From the NCBI GenBank assembly GCA_022841245.1, contig JALHRW010000036.1, positions 1 to 32,686 on the forward strand: a stretch of DNA of 32,686 nucleotides, given 5' to 3'. The notes beneath the pieces are model-generated. The model had not been told where the DNA came from. It did not search any database and was given only the letters and a program-made list of their open reading frames with translations. Both the position numbers and the translations under genes were made by a program. Positions 30,713-32,686 of the stretch are shown piece by piece (within the stretch, counting starts at the first letter, position 1; each line of letters starts with the position of its first letter). This DNA is from Planctomycetota bacterium. Its GTDB lineage: Bacteria; Planctomycetota; UBA11346.

Positions 30713-31629
30713 GCTTCGTCCTGCCGCACTTGCTGTGGCTGCTGCTGTTGCCGCTCGCGCTGCTCGCCTGGGAGCTGCGCCGCCATGGCCATCCCGTGCG
30801 CATTCCCCTCGATGGCGCCGCCGCACCCGGGCGCGGTCTGCGCGTGACCGGAGCGCTGGTGCGGGTGGCCAACCTGCTGCCCGCCCTGGTGCTCGCCGTC
30901 GTCGTCGTGCTGTTCGCCGGTCCGCAGCGCGGCGGCGGCCAGGCGCAGGTACGCGAGTTGACCAACATCGAAATCTGTCTCGACCTCTCGGGCAGCATGA
31001 CCGCGCCCTTTGGCGAAGGCAGTCGCTACGACGCGGCAATGCGCGCAGTCGACGCGTTTTGCCGGCAGCGAACCGGCGATGCCTTCGGTCTGACCGTGTT
31101 CGGCAACGAGGTGCTGCGCTGGACGCCGTTGACCACCGATCTCGACGCCATCGCGCAGTCGACCCCGTGGCTGCGGCCCGAGCGCATGCCGCACCAGTTC
31201 GGTGGCACGCAGATCGCGAAGGCTCTGGAAGCCTGCCTGGCGACGGTGTCAGCCCGGCCGGATGGCGACCGCATGGTCATCCTGGTCAGCGATGGTCAGA
31301 GCGGCGATTTCACGCCAGGCCGTGCAGAAGGCCTGGCTCGCGACTTCGCCGCCGCCGAGGTCGTGCTCTACATGGTCTTCGTCGGCGAAGATGGACCGGA
31401 CGAGGGGGTGCGCACGATCGCCGCCGCCAGTGGCGGCCAGGTCTTCCCGGTCGATGACGAGACTGCGCTGGCGGCCTGTTTCGGGCGCATCGACACGCTG
31501 CGGCCGGCCCGCATCCGTCCGATCGCCGCTCCGCCCGAGGACCTGCGTCCGCCGGTCGCACTGCTGGCTGCGCTGCTCGGAGCACTGCATTGTCTCTGCC
31601 TGCTCGGCCTGCGGTGGACGCCATGGTGA
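30709..31629 (+). CDS. VWA-domain membrane protein, BatA-like
   Basis: A 306-residue protein with two N-terminal transmembrane helices (LLWLLLLPLALLAWEL; LVRVANLLPALVLAVVVVLF) flanking a short loop, a VWA domain with the MIDAS CLDLSGSMT (DxSxS), and a C-terminal helix (PPVALLAALLGALHCLCLLGL). The VWA domain includes FGGTQIAKAL and VILVSDGQSGDF, the remaining metal-site residues. This is the BatA arrangement, in which the VWA domain is exposed to the periplasm. It starts inside the preceding stop codon. Confidence 0.9.
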   Translation: MSFVLPHLLWLLLLPLALLAWELRRHGHPVRIPLDGAAAPGRGLRVTGALVRVANLLPALVLAVVVVLFAGPQRGGGQAQVRELTNIEICLDLSGSMTAPFGEGSRYDAAMRAVDAFCRQRTGDAFGLTVFGNEVLRWTPLTTDLDAIAQSTPWLRPERMPHQFGGTQIAKALEACLATVSARPDGDRMVILVSDGQSGDFTPGRAEGLARDFAAAEVVLYMVFVGEDGPDEGVRTIAAASGGQVFPVDDETALAACFGRIDTLRPARIRPIAAPPEDLRPPVALLAALLGALHCLCLLGLRWTPW

Positions 31630-32555
31630 GCCCGCTGCTCATCGCCGTGGGAGCCGCATCGCTCGCTGCGCTGGGCGAGTGGCTGCACGCCCGGCGCTGC
31701 GCCCGGCTTGGCAGGCTCGCCTTCGCCGGAGGCCGTCCTCGCGTCTGGGCTCGCTGGACCCCGCCGCTGCGCGTCGCCGCGATCGCCCTGCTGGCCTGGG
31801 GGCTGAGCGTGCTGGCTGCTCCGACCGTGCAGGTTCGGACGTCGCCGACCGCGGGGCAGCGCCTGCTCATCGCCCTCGACGTCTCGCCGAGCATGCACCT
31901 GCGTGACGCCGGACCAGCCGGTCAGCAGACCCGGGCCGAGCGCGCGCGCGACGTGCTGCGCCGCCTGCTGGCGCGGGCTGGGGACCGGCCGTTGCGCGTC
32001 GGGATCATCGCCTTCCACAGCAGCGCCTTGCCGGTGCTGGCCGGCAGCAGCGACCGCGACGTGGTCGCCAACGTGCTCGACGACCTGCCGCTCGAACACG
32101 CCTTCGCCTCGGGCAAGACCCGCCTGCACGAGGCTCTGGCCTGCGCTGAGCGCCTGGCCCGCCCGTGGCCGCCGGGTTCGACCAGCCTGCTGCTGGTCAG
32201 CGACGGCGACACCGAGCCGGGCGAATCACCGCCGACCATGCCGGGGGCGATCTCCGCCAGCTTCATCCTGGGGGTCGGCGACGCGCAGCGCGGCACCTTC
32301 ATCGACGATCACGTGTCGCGCCAGGAACCAGGCGCGCTGCGCCGCCTGGCAGATCAGGTACGCGGCAGCTATCACGACATCAATCGTCGCGATCTCCCGC
32401 CCGAACTGCTCGACCGCCTGCTGCCGGCGCCGCCCGCGGCGGGTCCGGACCTCCGGGCGCTGGCGCTGCTCGCCGCCGCCATCGGCTCGGCCATCACCGC
32501 CCTGCTGCCCTTCGCTCTGCGCCTGCATGGCGCCCCGGCGGTGGCCCATGCCTGA
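31623..32555 (+). CDS. VWA-domain membrane protein, BatB-like
   Basis: A 310-residue second VWA protein: N-terminal helices (SPLLIAVGAASLAALGEWL; LRVAAIALLAWGLSVLAA), a MIDAS of ALDVSPSMHLRD (DxSxS), FASGKTRLHEAL, LLVSDGDTEPGE, and a C-terminal transmembrane helix (ALALLAAAIGSAITALLPFAL). It is related to the BatA-like gene but diverged. It overlaps that gene by 7 nt and the next by 8 nt, so the operon is tightly coupled and continues past the window. Confidence 0.9.
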   Translation: MVSPLLIAVGAASLAALGEWLHARRCARLGRLAFAGGRPRVWARWTPPLRVAAIALLAWGLSVLAAPTVQVRTSPTAGQRLLIALDVSPSMHLRDAGPAGQQTRAERARDVLRRLLARAGDRPLRVGIIAFHSSALPVLAGSSDRDVVANVLDDLPLEHAFASGKTRLHEALACAERLARPWPPGSTSLLLVSDGDTEPGESPPTMPGAISASFILGVGDAQRGTFIDDHVSRQEPGALRRLADQVRGSYHDINRRDLPPELLDRLLPAPPAAGPDLRALALLAAAIGSAITALLPFALRLHGAPAVAHA

Positions 32556-32686
32556 GTGCCGCCATCTCGTCGCCGGCCTGCTCGTCCTCGCCGTGGCAGG
32601 CACGGTCATCCTGCTCGGACCGCTGGCCTGGATCTTCGACGAGGAGCGCGCCGCAACCGCGCGTTCGGCGGCGACCGCCGCCCTCG
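32548..32686 (+). CDS. Next Bat-operon protein, 3' end beyond window
   Basis: Only 46 codons are visible. They start at the ATG overlapping the preceding stop and contain an N-terminal hydrophobic segment (LVAGLLVLAVAGTVILLGPL) followed by WIFDEERAATARSAATAAL, which turns alanine-rich and helical. By position it would be a TPR-type or BatC/BatD-like protein, but the sequence seen is too short to decide. Confidence 0.6.
   Translation, partial: MPECRHLVAGLLVLAVAGTVILLGPLAWIFDEERAATARSAATAAL

Noticed and set aside
1..32686. tRNA, rRNA, transposase or phage genes
   Set aside because: No cloverleaf-like segments, rRNA signatures, transposase motifs or integrase were recognised on either strand; the two dispersed repeats carry no enzyme.

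Overview
The window is a compact, very GC-rich bacterial chromosome segment. Genes are packed with stop/start overlaps (ATGA, TGATG), there is no integron, phage or transposase, and no tRNA or rRNA gene was seen. The gene mix suggests a Gram-negative, LPS-making member of the Planctomycetota or a nearby PVC lineage: a Kdo transferase, a transmembrane Ser/Thr kinase, an FHA-RDD protein, a MoxR/DUF58/double-VWA operon and dispersed REP-like hairpin elements. That assignment is inference of moderate strength; no marker gene here settles it.

Left part (1-13,250). A truncated sensor histidine kinase is followed by an ammonium transporter (amt) and a GAF-like/Fis-HTH regulator. Then come ruvA and aroK on the minus strand, a HAD phosphatase and methyltransferase pair, a protein with two L7/L12-like modules, a PilS/AtoS-like histidine kinase, a DUF167 gene whose start is duplicated around a dispersed repeat, an FHA-RDD membrane protein, argS with a small alpha/beta hydrolase, and hpf with its own promoter and terminator.

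Middle (13,253-19,466). A minus-strand run of five genes reads from 17,381 down to 13,253: a CT398/DUF164-like coiled-coil protein that has lost its zinc-ribbon cysteines, coaC, waaA (kdtA), a small membrane protein and metK. Divergent from it is a membrane Ser/Thr protein kinase. waaA carries three 7-bp tandem arrays (start, middle, end), and aroK ends in an array almost identical to the one at the end of waaA.

Right part (19,450-32,686). A secreted glycoside hydrolase lies downstream of hisH on the minus strand. On the plus strand follow a cytidylate kinase fused to a cupin-like domain, a LURP-one-related protein, a lipoprotein and a membrane zinc-ribbon protein. Then come a second inverted copy of the dispersed element abutting pgi, a ketopantoate reductase-like gene, and a translationally coupled moxR-DUF58-DUF4381-like-VWA-VWA operon that runs off the right edge.

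The most interesting signals are (i) four heptanucleotide arrays of three unrelated sequences, three of them inside waaA, where copy-number change would shift frame; (ii) a structured repeat of about 142 bp in two inverted copies, one sitting between two copies of the DUF167 start region; (iii) proteins that keep a family fold but lack or replace hallmark residues (Amt twin-His, CT398 zinc ribbon, ArgRS HIGH); and (iv) the Cmk-cupin fusion and the uncharacterised LURP/lipoprotein/zinc-ribbon cluster.
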